A DNA stretch of 64,000 bases. It comes from Parus major (lineage: Eukaryota > Chordata > Aves > Passeriformes > Paridae). Location: the NCBI RefSeq assembly GCF_001522545.3, contig NC_031768.1, positions 4,834,320 through 4,898,319 of the forward strand, read 5' to 3'. Shown piece after piece: positions 34,201 to 49,200 of the stretch. The notes below the pieces were generated by a model. The model ran no database searches, was not told the origin of the DNA, and was given only the letters and a program-made list of their open reading frames with translations. The position numbers and the translations under genes are program-made. The stretch's first letter is position 1. Each line of letters opens with the position of its first letter.

Positions 34201-37200
34201 ATCACTGTGAGACTGGGAATACTTCTGGGATGGTTGCTGGAGAGGAATACCCCATGCTGCTCAAAATGTGTGTGAGGGGGTTTTTTTTTCTCAGCAAATG
34301 TAACTATGCCTTGACAGTCTCGGGGTCAAATTGTCCGACCCTTAATCAGAACTGTTTCCTACTGAGGGCAATGGGAGATGTGCTAAAAGATTCAGGCTTT
34401 ATAATCACTCATTTTTATAAATGTTGCCATCCAGATATGTCAGGAGGCACAATGATAATTCATTCCCATGAAGTCCAAGGCCAAATTCAGCTGTCATGTT
34501 AGCATAAACGCAGAGTAGCATTATTAACCTCAGATGTGTGCCTCAGATTTATCCCAGCAGGGTGGAATGCAGTTTGCCCTGTGACTTGCACCATTTCTTG
34601 TTGGGGTGTGTGGAGAAATCTTATTAGAAAAATCCAAGCCCAGGCTGGCAGCAAATGCAAGAGCATGTGTGCTGATTTGTGCTGGGTGTGATATGAAACA
34701 TGTGTGCTCATGTGTCTTTCCTTCAGCTGTGGCAGGGAGCTGGCAGAGCTGAACAGTGATGCACAGGTGGACAGGGAATTAAGTCCAAAAAAAGAAGTTG
34801 TGGCAAGTTCGTGTTCACTCAGTCACCACCACACCACATCAGGAAGTACAAGACTGTCCCAGCAGCTGTGACTAATTCCCATCCCAGATCCTGTCACCTT
34901 CCAATCTATATTTTGTGGCCTAAACAGCAACCTGTTAACAAGAAAAGCTGGAATGGGGGGTGTTCCATCTGCTCAGAGCAGCCAGCTCCAGCTGGGGTGT
35001 CACCTTCACTAAGGGCTCATAGTGAGATGTGACAGGCTCCAAAAGCCAGAGACCAGCACGGGGTGTGAGGCTGGAAAGCTGTGGTGAAGATGGGTGAAGA
35101 TGATGGGTAAAGATGGGTGTGGGCTCAGTTGGGCACAGACACCACCCTGGCTTGCTCTGAGCTCACACTCAGCTGCTCTCGCTGGATCAGGAGTGGGACT
35201 CGCTCTGCTCAACATCACTTTGGTGCTGTGTCCATAAGGCTCTGTCACAGCTCCTCTTGCTTACCCTGAGCTGCATCTCCCTCCTCCCAGCTGCTCAAAA
35301 GCTCCTCCTGCTTGTCCAGAATTCTGCCCATGGTTATCTGCACCCTGTGGGGCTGGGACCCAAAGCAGCAGTTAGATGTGGACACAAGACTGAGGAGAGG
35401 ACGCTCCTTGGTGGCTCCCATCAGGAGCTGCTGAGGAATGAGCTGAGGTTCCTTATTCCCAAGCCACCACAGCCCCACAGCAGCCAGGCCACCAGCCCAA
35501 GGTGACCCCAGCCTAGGGATGCTTCACCCCAGGGTGGCTGAGCAAACCCTCTCCCGCTGGCATGGGGGATGTGATGGAACAGAGGCATTCCAGGGAGGTG
35601 GAAATGTGTTTGCTCTCATTCAGACCTGTCATCCATTGTGTCATTTGCTAGATAATGCATTGTGGTTGCAATTAGGGATCCCACCTAAATTTAATTCATG
35701 TACATAAATATGTGTGAGTGCCTGTGTTGTTCAATAAGATCGCAGTGTACACAGCTGTATGGATATTTACCTGTTCTTTTATTTGCTCTTACATTACCAG
35801 ATGAGAGAGTAAGGTTGAGCAGCCAGGCTTATAAAAACCATCCTGCACAGTGAACTGTGCATCCCCTTCTTTAGAAGAGCAAACCATCTCCATTTGCATC
35901 CTCCTCAAATTGCTTCTTTTTTTTTTTTCCTTGTCTGCTTTTTGCACTCACCACTGGCAGATGCTAATAGCATTATGGTGTCATTTAAAATCATGATCAT
36001 TTGCAGATACAGTTTTACATTTGTGAAGGTCTGATGCATCCTGGCTCTGGTGTGTTCCCCAGTGTGCTGGGATGAAGGCTTCAATATCCTTCTACAGCTG
36101 GGAATTAGAGATAGCTGGCTGACCCTCAGCTAACCCTGGCAGTCAGCTCCAATTAGGGCAAGGAATGCCCCAATCTCACTATTTTTATCCTACTAATACC
36201 CCACACAGTGGAGTTTTGTGGAAACAGCTTTAGAAACTATTAAGACAGCTTTTCACCAACTGGGAATCTCCTTAAACGGGGCAGGAAAAGGCAGCTGGTT
36301 GAAGTCAGCTAACCACCATGAGCTGTAAAATGACATAACTTTCACAGGATTCAGACAGTGACACCAGAAATGACAGCAGATATCAATGTTAAGAGGAGAA
36401 AAGAGACCTGGACTAATTCCCAACAGAGAAGAGACTCACTCAAAAGAGATACAGTGCAAAATATAATAATCAAAAATGCACAAACCGAGTTAATGGAATG
36501 CTTTGCTTGGCTTCTTTCAGGAGGTTTCTTTTTGATTCCTTTGGCAGGGGGCTTGAAAACTGAGAGAGGATAATCTGAATGTTAGAACTCCAGGGATAAA
36601 TCCCTGGAAGTGCTCAAGGCCAGATTGGATGGAGCTCTGAGCAGCCTGACCTAGCGAGCAGCATCCCTGCCCACGGCAGGGTGGGTGGAGCTGGACGATT
36701 TTTAAGGTCCCTTCCAACCCAAACCATTCCATGACTCTACAAATGCAAAATACAAGAAGATCAGCCTCACACAAGAGTTAATAAAGGCAATGTGGACAGT
36801 TGCCTGAGAAAAGCCCTGCAAGGCCACCCAGTCCAGCCTGTGACTGATCCCCACCTTGTTCCCAGCCCAAGGACATGGAGTGCCACACCCAGTCCTTCCT
36901 TGGATACCTCCAGGGATGGGGACTCCAAACTTCCCTGGACAGCCTCTTCCAGTGCTTGACCACCCTTTCAGTGAAGGAATTCTCCCTGATGTCCAGCCTG
37001 TCCCTCCCCTGGCACAGCTTGAGGTCATTTGGGAGAAGAGCCTGACCCTCACCTGGTGGCAGGGAATTGGAGGGAGTGATAAGGTCCCCCCTGGGCCTCT
37101 CCTCAGATGGGAAAGCATCAGCTTGGCTTTTCCATACTCAGAGGAAAGAAGAGTAGATAATTGTCAGTGTTAATAACCAGGCAAGGGTTAATTACCTGTA

Positions 37201-40200
37201 ATTGCAGGCAGTGGCTCTCTTCCTCCAGGATCAGAGGTGTCTGCCAAGTCCATGCCTCTGCTGCTGTCCCAGGTGGAGGGCAGCTGGCAAGGAGGTCACC
37301 CCATCAAAGTGGCAGCTCCTGTGGGCTGCAGCAAGGCTCAGTGGGTGCCTTCAGCAGTAAATCAGCACGGGTGTGCCCGTGCCCAGAGCCAGCACGGTCC
37401 CTGGCAGCCAGGAGAAGGACTCCTGCCATGGGCAGCAAACCGCTGGCTGGAAGTTACTTGGTTAAGGAGAACTGGTTGGGTATCCATGGATACATGGCTG
37501 AACTCAGATACCTCTCTCTTGAATGCAAATAGGCCAGGAAAGGGCAACAGGGGTGTTGCACAAGGGGAGAAAACCCAAAGGAGGATCACTCACGCTTTCA
37601 AAAGCATTTTGAAAGGGAAAGGTTGTGGAGTGGGGTGGTTCTCTGAGGGGTGGCTCCTGGGAGACCAGAGCACTTCTGGCACTTTTTGAAGAACTGTGCT
37701 TCTGCTCCCTCAATGTTAAGAGATGAATATTTCATTACAGGACTAACTGTCCCTGCAAGTACAGCTTTTTGGATGAAAACAAGAGGCCGGCTCCCCGGCG
37801 GGATGTGCCATCCTACCCAAAGGTACCACACAATCCTTGCTCTTTCCACATTCCTCCTGCATGGCTGCCATCCTGACAAGTGCTGCTCTACAATGTGTGA
37901 CTCCTTAGCCATTAATTCCTGGTTATTCTAAATCCAAGGTCTGATCCAAAACTCCTGTGAGCCAGTGGAAAGAGCTGTCAGTGGCTCACGGTGACTTAAA
38001 GTTTAATTCTCAGTAGTCTTTAATACTTGAAAGCTCATTAGTGTTTGAAATGTTAATGAACATTGTGCATTCATCAACATTTAATGCTCTTTTATCTAGT
38101 TGTATTTGTTTATTCTCCACACTCATAGCAACAATCAAAAACACCCTGTAATGCCGTGTTCTGATTGAAAGTAGTGCTGCTGCCTGTTTTCTCCTAATAG
38201 ATTATTTTTTAATTTAAAAAGTAATTTATGGGGATGCTTCACCTAGGGAAACAAAGAGAAAATGCGACATTGGATTCTCTCCAAAATGATTCATTGTCCC
38301 TGTGAAAATGAGTTAGTGTATTTGCTAGAGAAAACAGTAATGCTGGAAGAAAAATGTCTCCTGGGCAAGTACAAGTACAAATCCACAGTGATGAATGAGG
38401 CTGAAACCATGAAGAGCACAGAGTCTTTGGTCCCAGAACCAGCAGTCTTTGCCCACAAGAATTATTAAAAGCTGCCTGGTTATTCCTGCTCAGTGCCCAG
38501 CTCAGACCTTGGTGGAACACCAGCTCACACATTTGCAAATCGTGGTTTAACCATGGCACCTCCTTGCACACACCAAAGCTGGCTCAGCCACCCTGAATCC
38601 TCATGGTCCTGTGATGCAGGTGCATGACATGGACATGGCTCTGTGCACATTTCTCTTCAGAGCCCAGCAGAGCAGTAAATTCTGCTGTTTGTTCTGCTCT
38701 GCCTCACAGAAGTGACCTGCACTGAAGCAGAGACTTTATTTAATTAACTGTTGCCCAGGAGGCTTGTGCTCCTGACACTAACACACCATTTCACAGAACA
38801 CATCAGTTCCAAGCCAGTTTTTTTCCCTTGATAAGTATATATGTCAGATTAAACTTTGATGGACTGCTGCATTAGGATCTTGAATTAAGAATAAAGAGTT
38901 GCACTGACCCGCTGTAGAGTAAACTGGGAGTTTGTATTTCTGCATTATTCCTAAACCAAAACTCATGGGAGTCTGGGGTTTTGGAGATTAGCAAAATTTG
39001 TTATCAGTTGTCAGGTGCTGGATTTCTCCAGTGTCAGTGAGGCTGAAGGAAGATGTCACTGCAACACCAAATCTAATCTAATTAGCAGTTTTCTTGCAGA
39101 AAATCACACTAAATGTGCATTGTGTATGCAAATGCAAAACTCCTTCAAATTGCCTTCAGAAGAAGAAAAATTAATCTTCTGCATTGTTCCTCCTTGGATT
39201 AAGTATCAAACAGTTTGATGGCTCAGAAATTGTCATTCACCTGCTCAGGAGAGTAAACCCAGATTAAAGACAGCCATGGTAAATGGACCAGTTGAAGCCA
39301 CAAGGTTTTTGAGTCACAAAACCACTGATGAATAGGATCCTGAAAAGATGAATCTGTAGAGCCCTGATATCCCCATGTCCTTTAACCCTGCACATTCCTT
39401 TTCATTTTGTGTACAACCATAACTGGTGAATGAGCTTGATTTTGTTTTAGGCTTCTGAGCATAATGATAAAAAATCTCTTGAATCTTGCAGGCTGACAAC
39501 CAATTTGAAACTGTAGGCACTCTTGAAAAAACACTCGAAATGAGAGCATAAATCATCTGAAAATAAACATATCATCCCCACCAGCTAATTTAGCACTGTA
39601 AGCAGAGACACTTCACACCACCCTCCCTAACTGGCAGCTTGGAGTGCCACTGATGCTCTGCAGGCAGCAGAACCAGCTCAGCCAGGGATGGGCCTGTGCC
39701 CTGTGCCTTTGATTCCCTGTGCTGGATTTAGCCATGACCCTTTCCCTAACACCTCCACTCTCCCTTTTCCCCCAAGTTCTGCTCCACAAGGATCTGCCCC
39801 AATGAGCAGCTGCCAGGAAGGCTGAGGAGGGTTGGGTGGCCAGAGGGAGAGATGGTTTGCTCCCTGCTTAGGAAATGTGGCTAAACTCCTTGTGAATGGA
39901 ACCCTGGGAGCCCCAAGGACATGCCAACAGCATTCCCATGGCAGGGACACCCTTGTTTACACCTCCTGCCTTTCTGTCTGCAGTACATGCTGTCCCAGGA
40001 GACCATCGAGGCTCTGAGGAAACCAACCTTTGATGTCTGGCTGTGGGAGCCCAATGAGGTGAGGATGCCACTTGAGCTGGGTTGGCACTTTCTGAGAACC
40101 AATAAGGTCCCAATAAGCCCTCTGAATCAGTCTGCAGGGTTTTCCCCTTTTTCTGCCCCTTACTCTCTAATTTTTTAATTTTTTTTAATTTCCATACCAC

Positions 40201-43200
40201 CATCCATACCAGAAATACAGTGCTTTTTCCTAGCAGATGCCAGGTAGATTATGCTGTTTATCATATCCTGGCTCCTCTTTATTTGCTCTTTAATCTCTTC
40301 CTAGGAAATCCCTCAACTGGTGCACTGTCATTACTGCCACATGAGTTCTCTCCAACCATTTTATCTGAACAAATCAATCCCCAGTGAAGTGTGTGCTTTA
40401 GCACATCATCAATAACTCCACTCAAATCAATAAAGCAGCAGGCAGAGGTGCAGGCATTGATTCACAACCCTTCAGCTGAGGGTTTTTTTCTGCAGTTTGT
40501 TCTGAAGAGGTTGCAAGGCTACATTCACAGCCAATTAGTATCTCCTTATTGCTTCATTTTCTTCCTTTTCTTACTGCTATTAGTGTTATTCATGGTTCAT
40601 CACTCCTACTGCAGAAGGTTCTGGAAGGTCTATGTGTAAACCTCTAGAAGTGTGAAGGAGAAGGATGTTAAGAGTGGACATCTTATAATATAATATAAAA
40701 CCAGATTTAGCAAATACTAGCAAATCTCACTTATGAAAAATGCAATGATGGACAGGACTAAACCAGGGGTTTAGTGCTGTTTATTTTTTTTTTCCCCAGG
40801 GGAAGGCTTGAGTAGTTCTGGAAGCAGCCCCAGCAGCAATCACAGTAATTACCTTCTCAGAGGTTGTGCATGCAGAGTAATTCTGGCTCAGCATGCCAAG
40901 GAAAAACACCCTGTACCACATCCACAGGAACAGCACATTCCCTTCAGGATGTTTCCTAGGTCTGGAAGAACAACAGAAGGGCTCTCTGATGGCTTTAGGT
41001 CCATCTCCCATTTGCTGAGGCTGGCAGAGCTTCCCTTGTGTGGTCAGAGGTGCTGTGCAGCCCTCTCCAGCCTCTTTTCTCTGCACCGTGGCCATAAATG
41101 CCTGCCAGGTCTCTGCAGCAGGAGGGAACTACAGTCTGACAGGTGCACCATAACACCACTGGATTATTGTTCTTCTGACCATTAGGAAAGAATGAGGACA
41201 GACAGAACCCATTATCCACGGTTTGCTGTGGGCTGGAGGATGGTTCTTCTGCACAGTAACTCGTTCAGAAGGCTAGGAAACATTATATGGTGGCATGAGC
41301 AAGGCAAACAGGAGGGTGTGGAGATTAAACTTGCCCTGCAAGGAAGAGTCTGCTCAGAAATGAGATTCCACACAAGCTGTGGTGAGCCATATGGGTTTAT
41401 CTCGCCCTCTTAGCTCTGCTTTATGTTTACAGAGAATATTTCAATTCTGTCAGTGCTTGTTTAGCACTGAGTGTTTGCCCACGTGCCCAGTGTGGGACAG
41501 GCAGGTCACAAACCTCATCTGTAAGCAAATGAATAATGTGCTCTGCTGCATCTCAGTAAACACAGCTCTGCAGCAAGCCTGGGTTCTCCTTCTCAAATGC
41601 CCTCTCACTTTTCAAGCCTTACAAGAGTCCCATAGTCCAGCTTTTGTTGCTGATCAAGAAAGCTAAACATGAAAACTGAGATTCTCCTGCTTTCAGGGGC
41701 AGGACCTTTGGGACTGAGAGTCACCTCATCACTCACCCAAAGCTCTCTTGGCAACAGCTGCATTCCTAAGGGTAATTCAGCACTTCTGGATAAAGTTCAT
41801 TGTCATGGAAAGTCTTTTATGGAACTATTGCAAAACATATATTCTACCAGGACAAGGGGATCTTCAGCAAAATGTTGTCTGTGTGATCTGAGCAGAATTC
41901 AGCCCATGGCATTGTCCCTCAGGTCTTGCAGGAAAGTCTCATCCTCTTTGGATTCCTCAAAATCAGCCCTGTTTTTACTCCATAACTTACATTTATTCCC
42001 CTGATAAATAATAAGGTTTCATTAAATTAAATCACTTTTTTTTTTCTGGTGAGTTTCTAAGAGCCTAAATAACAGAAAACTATCTAGAAATGCCTCCAGG
42101 GCTGTATTTGTGAAATTATACTCGTCATGTTGAAACCCCTGGCTCGCTTTACAGTCTAAGAACTGCATCTTCTAACACAATGGCCACATTCCATCCCCTG
42201 CAGATCTGGCCTTCAGAAATGGGAATGCATACACACATAACCTCCTGAACTCTGGGAAACCTGTTCATTTCTGACTGGTGGAAGCTGTTAAGCACCCAAA
42301 CACTCGAGATTATCAGTATCTTTCATTTGCAATCCTTTCAAGGTGATTAAATGTAAGGGTTGATGCTAAACTATCTGCATCCCCCTTGCTACTGCAGAGC
42401 AGGTGTTGTCTCAAAAGAGCTGCCTGCCCTTGCATTTCAGCGTAGTTACAGTCTCCATGAGGGGATAATCACAAAACTGCTGCAGTTTTGTAGGGTTATA
42501 ATGGGAAATCTTTTAAACAAGAAATATGAGCTAAGATAGCAGAGTTAGGAGCTCACAAGAAGTCATAAAGGAAGAAGGTATTGACAAATGTCTGAAATAA
42601 ATGTTTCTTTAGGGATCTCTTATTTTCTGCTGTAATTTTCTATTCAGCTGGAGCCTGATCCATTTGTGTACAGCCAGGGAAAAGCTCCCACTGGTTTCAT
42701 TGAGCAATAGGACACATCCCAGCTGAACTAGAAAAATGGCAATACTTTCCTTGTGAGCAGGAATTGCTGTGAAGCACACGAATCACAATTACTGGAGAGT
42801 GCTGGTGTGATATGCAAAGCCCAGCACAAAACCTGTGAATCAACAGCAGCGTGTCTGCTTCAAAAAGCTTTCAGACCCTCTCTGTCTCCCCTCTTGCACT
42901 GCCTTTAATCATGCAATCTTTGAACATCTTTCTTTCATCTAAAGAGGGCTCTGCAATCATTTGATGATTGCAAGGGGGAAATTCACAGGGTGTCCTCAAG
43001 GGATATTTACAGAGCCAACAATAACCTGCCTGTTCCTGGCTGCAGATGCTGAGCTGTTTGGAGCACATGTACCACGACCTTGGGCTGGTAAAAGACTTCA
43101 ACATCAATCCCATCACGTTGAAGAGGTGGTTGGTGAGTATTTCAACTTACTGGTGTTTGCAGTTTTTCACATTCAAAAATCAATAAACGAGGCATTTAGT

Positions 43201-46200
43201 CATGGAATTTACATGATTCGCATGAGTAATCCCAATGAAAGTGCTCAGCCTGTACAAATTCTTAAGATTTGAGTACCTCAGAAATTGTTTGCATTCTTGT
43301 GGTCACAAATGACTCTTTTTTAACTGTTTTGTGTTCATTTGCTGAGGTTTCTATTACTGAAAGCAGTTCATTTCTGTTGAATGCTCTTGGTACCTACTGT
43401 AAATGGAGGCAAGACAAGTGCCTTCAGATACAGCTAAAAAGGACCAATGTGTGCAATAATCAATGTGCTAAATCACAGGGAGTAGAGAAAAGAGCAAGTC
43501 AGGAAGGAAAAGGAATTGCTGAGAAGGTAACTTTCTTTGCCTCAGTCTTTGATGTGAGAATGCTGCAGAGATGCAAAATGTGAGAAAGATGAGATCATAC
43601 CAAAAGTGAGATTTCTAAGGAAGAAACACTGGAATATTTAAAAAGCAATGAGTTTTCAGGTCCAAGGGAGAGCATAAGAAAGTGTTTGCTAAAAAGTAAA
43701 GAATATATTGGCTTTCTTGGAAAAAACCCATCATGTTCCTAGAGAACTGTAGAACAGTAAATAGTTTAACCATTGTTTAAAAAGCATCCAGGGATAGCCT
43801 GAGGGATTATAACTAGTAAAAACTTACCTCTGTGTCTCACAAATTGATTGAGACAATAATTAAAAATGTCATGGTTTGAATTCACCATACAGATGTTTCA
43901 TAATATTCCTGTACTAAAGACTTATATCTCATAAATCTCTTTTAATTCCCTGAGGAGCGTGCAGAGAGTAGAGGGCACTGTTTTAGATGGATATAGACTC
44001 CTAAAAAATGTCACAAAATCAGGAGATAGCTGGAAAAGGCAAAGAAAAGACTGGTTCATCATGTGTTACTGTACAGCAATGGCAGGAGGCACCTGGGGCT
44101 GCTTGGTGTCCTGCTGCAGGAGGGACACAACGAGGCTCAAGGCTGAGCAGAGCCTGGAATAAGGAATAAAATGTCACCACAGAAGGCAGGAGGCTCACCT
44201 GAAATTTATTCCCAGCACTGGTGAAGTCTTTTTAGAAAAATAATATGACTGCATTAAAGGAGACACCAAAAATGATCAAAAGCTGGTGAATATCTCTCCG
44301 AAGAAGGCAAATGAAAAGCTGGGTGGTGCTGACCTTATAAAGCAGCTGAAGACAAGGGGTGGGATGAAACCCAACACAAACAAGGGGAACACACTGTAGA
44401 TAAACCAGAAGATCTCCTCCTCCTGTTTCACAGCCCGAAAACATGGGAAGCAAGGTGATATGTCAACACACACCAACAGCCCACCCACACACGCTGCTGC
44501 AGGCAGCTTCCCCTCGCTTGTGTCTCCAAGCAATTTGTCACCACTAACATTTCAGACAGCCTCACTCTGAGCAGCAAAAGGGGAGTTTGTTGTGTATTTT
44601 CTACAAGGGTAAGACAGGGTGAGGTCTCCTATCTTCTTGCAGAAAGAAAGGTGATTTTTAAAAGCCACAAGAGCTCTGCTCCCAAGTGGGATACTTCCCC
44701 CAAGCACAGTATGGGCGTCACTTTGAACTCAAGTGGGAGAGAAAAAGCCACCTCATGCTTATCCTGGCTTTCTTGTTCCCACATCCACTGGCTACAGAAG
44801 CCTCCCAGAAAGAGGAGAAAAGAGTGATTAATGCAACCCAGTCACTCCGTCCCTTCAGTGCTCTGAGTCAGGAGTCCCCTGGGATGCTCTGGGCTCCAGT
44901 GTTGGATGTATACATTACATCCATGCTGTTTTGTGCAGTGCCATGGGTGTCCATGTGTAGGCTGTGAGATACTCACCACCTGTGAGCCTGGCTGACAACC
45001 ATATTGTGTCATTCATGTCATTTTAAAATGATGGGATGTGTTTCTAAAATCCTTGCTGCAGAATAATCTGTGCAGCTTTTGCAATGAAACCCACAAATAC
45101 TGAATAAACATTGAAATACCACACTTCTCTTGACCCCATCTGGAGTTTTGAGGTTGCCTAGAAGATGGGTTAAAATGTTTGATCCTGATGGGGTGTGAGG
45201 ACTGCTAAAGTAAATTCCTGATTTAGCTGGGGAAGGGGAGAGGAATTCTGTCCATGGCATTAATTCAGGATCAGGAACTGAAGCATGTGCATGAGGGCTC
45301 TCTGGGCTCCAGGCTATGGAGGATTCAGCAGAGGGGTCCAGCAGTGCTGCTGACTCTTGGCTGCTTTGTGAAGGACAGGAAACCAGAGGAACATTGGAAT
45401 AAAGTGTTAACCCAGCTGTGCCAGCCTCCCTCAGCCAGCCTGGCTGGCACTAGCCAGGACACAGGGACAGACAGGCTTTATCCTGCCTGTGCAATGTGGC
45501 CAACCAAGCCAGGATGTGTGGGAAGTTAAACCACACAGCAGTAGCTGCTGTCAGCCTGTAACAGCTCCATCTCTCCCAGGCTGACTGGCATGGAAAACCC
45601 ACCCAGTGTCCATTCACATCTTCCCTTTGCCAAGCAACAGGTCCCAAAGTGCCACCCCTGAGCACTGGCAAGTGAAATGACAGCCACATTTCATCTCTCA
45701 AGGTATCAGAGCTGCAGTTTGTGCTCAGCAGGAGAGGGGGACAGGGCTGGGCTCTGAGCCCTTTACAGTCCCCAGAGCCACCATTTAGCCACTGCAAGGT
45801 TTGAAATACAAATTCAGCAGAGTTCTCTCTTAAGGACTGGGATGCAGCTGTGCTGGGATGTTTGCCCATTGCTGGCTGGTATGAGAGAGGATTTTCTGTG
45901 AGCTTCACCTGCTGGTGAATTCTTGGAACACACAAATCTCACCCAGGAAGGCAGAAAGTGTCAGAGGCCCTGTGCTGTCACTCTGTCCTTGCAGAGAATA
46001 ATCCTGGGCCCCAGAGAATTCCTTTAAGGACACACAGTGCTTGGTAAACAGCTCTGCTGCCTCTGACAGCTTCACTCCCTCTCTCTGCAGCTGTGTATTC
46101 ACGACAATTACAGAAACAACCCCTTCCACAATTTCCGGCACTGCTTCTGCGTGACCCAGATGATGTACAGCATGATCTCACTCTGCAACCTCCAGGTACA

Positions 46201-49200
46201 AACCCCCCTCCAGGCCACCACTCCATTTCCAGCCTGAAACCCCAGCCACTTCTCCAGCAAAATGGGCCACCAGCCTGCTGGCAAGTGGTGGCCTTTGCTC
46301 AGTCCCTGGGCACATGAGGAGAGGTGTTCATTTCCACCCCTGGCTGTCCAGCCCTGAGCCCAAGCACCTGCACAGCTTTCTGAGGCTGTGGGGAGGTAAC
46401 TTCACCTCCTGGATGTCCACAGTTCCTACTGTGATGGAGTGAAACATTCAGGAATGACAGCCAAACCCCTACCAAATTATGGTCTATGGGTATGTTCTTC
46501 GTTTGGGACACAAAATGTTCCCACAAGAGGTTTTCTGCAAAGGTGTGCTTTTACCTGTGCTTGTGCTGTGGCCTGGCATGTATTGTATGCAGGATATATA
46601 TTTGACTTTTATTTTGTCCAGAACCATAGGCATCAATTTAATTTTACTGTCTGGGTAACCTGCACTCATATATTAATTTAATTTCTTTTAAAAACTGGGC
46701 TTTTTTCACTTAAAAAAAGAAAAAAAAAACATTTTTCTCCATAGTTACACATATCAGTTACTGGCCTAAGTCTGTTTTCTTGCTAGTAGCAGTATGAAGA
46801 AAAATTTGCTTTAATGTAAGTCCATGCTATTCAAAAGCTGTGGGAACACAACATTTAATATTTCTTGCTCTTTTCCCAACTTTAGTCAATGCAGAATGCA
46901 ATGGCAACAGAGCCATCTTCCAGCCCTCCCTTTAACTAATCAGGGTACTCAAATGACTTGTAAGAGACTGTACTAGTGTCTCAGTGCTTTTATATGGTCT
47001 CTGCTGTAATAGCAAATTTCAAGGAAATTGCCTTCTCTGAGCTGCTGTTATTTAATGCAACAAAGGCAAATCTGAGTCATTTTTACTGGAAGGGAAGGCA
47101 GATTTCTCTTTCATGACTGAAGTAAATTCATCTAAGGAAAAATGCTTCATTTTGCTCAGATTTGCATTTCTCTAAAAAGTAAATATGTCTGGTTTCTTTA
47201 TTTCTTTTAATTTACAGGGGTAGGGGAAGTAGAAATCATAATACTAAATTCATGTTTTCTATTTTACAGGAGAAATTTTCCCAAATTGACATTTTGATTC
47301 TCATGACTGCAGCAGTGTGCCATGACTTGGACCATCCAGGCTATAACAATACGTGAGTCTGTTCTCTTGCTTTCTCTTCCCTTAAAATCTATTGGGAAGG
47401 TAACACTGCTTGGCATTTTTTGGCAGATCAGGTTTTCCTTCTCACAGCCTGACCTTTTCCCAAGGTCCTGCTGGTCACTTAGTGGGCCAAAGCAGAGCTC
47501 AGGTCTGGGTCAGGGTTTGCCATCTGTCCTTGGTTCTGTAAGGAAAATAGTTTTTTTTCAGATTTTTATTTGAACACTTTTGCCCCCCAGCTCCTGTGAA
47601 AAAAGGTGAAATACTTTACAGCTGGTAACAGAGCTATAAATTATTATAATGGAATAATTACAGTAAAATGCAAAGGAGGATTTACCTTACACTTTATTTC
47701 ATAATTATAAATCCTAAAGTGTACTTTACTCTGTTTATTTTCATGTGAGGAAATTATTGCTGTTGGCCCACAGACACTTTCGTGTGCCTGCGAAAGAGAG
47801 AGAATCTCTTTTATTTGTAACCATTCATTAAATGAGGGCAGAACCCAGTTCTGACTGGGATCAGTGAGAATCTCTGCATTTGCCATTAGTGGGGGTTGAA
47901 TTAAACCCAAACAGTTCCTTCTGGTTTTGTTCTGTGTCATTTTAAACTAGAAATGTGGTAAAATTTAAAGGAAGAAAACCCGTTTGGGTAAATGTTCATC
48001 CACTGAGGGCAATCAGCGCCTGAGATTACACTAAAGTAATATCTATTTTCTCTAAAAATCTGATTTAATACCAACCACCAAAAAAAACCCAAAGCTGCAG
48101 CTAATTGAATAAACACTGAAAAGAATGTAAGCAAGAGGAAGCAGCGTGGTTTGGAGCAGCTGGTGGGTGTCTGCAGGAGTTTTATCCTCACGGCTCTCCC
48201 TGCCCTCAGCTACCAGATCAACGCGCGGACGGAGCTGGCCGTGCGCTACAACGACATCTCCCCGCTGGAGAACCACCACTGCGCCGTGGCCTTCCAGATC
48301 ATCTCCCAGCCTGAATTCAACATTTTCTCCAACGTGGACCAGGACCAGTTCAAACAGATAAGACAGGTAGGAGTGCTGCTCCTGCTCACGCCGTTCCTGA
48401 GGCCGTGAACACGCACAGGCTGTCCTGCTCCAGGGTGAGAGTGATTCATCCTCCCTGGAGGACACGGCTCAAAAAGCCCCTCGTGCTGGAAGGATCCGAG
48501 AGGGATTCTTGGAAAATTTCCACAGCAGCACTCCCTGGAATGTGTTGCTGAGGAATAATGAGTACATCCTGACTATTCAAGCCTATGACATTCTGGGGGT
48601 AGATATTCATATTGCTGGAGGAGCCAATTAGCTCTGACTGGGGAAGGATTAAGCTCTCACGGCAGAAGTTTATTCTTTAAGGGAACACTGTATTAAATTT
48701 TAAGAGGGGCTTCAAAAGGGGAAAAGATCTGTAACAGCAGAGCACTTGTACTGTTGGAAGAGGCCCTGGTGCACTGGGAGTCCTCACAGTTATCTCTGAG
48801 GCAATGAACAATGTTACATTTCCCATTAGGGCTCTAAGGGCCAAAACTCACTCTTAACTTGCACTTAACACCTTCCTTACACACCAAGTGAAGAAGCAGT
48901 AAAAGGGCTGCTTGGAGTTCCTGATTCTGCCAGTCTGTGGGAAACTGGCACAGGCCCAAACTGGACTGTTCTGTATGAAAACCCACAGCTTTAAATTAAC
49001 CACGTTTTCCCATCATAAACTGCACAGAAGGAGGATACAGAGCAAAGCCCTTAATCCAAAGAGGATGGGCACTGCTGGCATTCACATCATGGTTTTTGTC
49101 TCAGGGCCACTAAGAGTCAGCAGCAAAACCCACAGCGCCTTCCAAGGAGATGAAGGTGGATCTTGGCAGCCAGAGTGTGGCTTTCAACATCCTGTTGTAC

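Larger units (their letters stand above)
33604..37740 (+). other. PDE9A: PDE9A intron 7 (4.1 kb)
   Basis: It contains a CR1 tail in sense at 36597 and a CR1 fragment in antisense at 36811, only about 70 bases apart. Otherwise it is AT-rich unique sequence. Confidence 0.8.

Noticed and set aside
38262..38468. 68-codon ORF in intron 8 with a Cys-Pro-Cys motif
   Set aside because: It is short and matches nothing known, and its CPC recalls exon 8 only by chance. There is no sign of a retrocopy.
48146..48361. ORF in a second frame across exon 13
   Set aside because: It is a shadow of the GC-rich PDE9A exon; only the PDE9A frame gives the conserved catalytic sequence.
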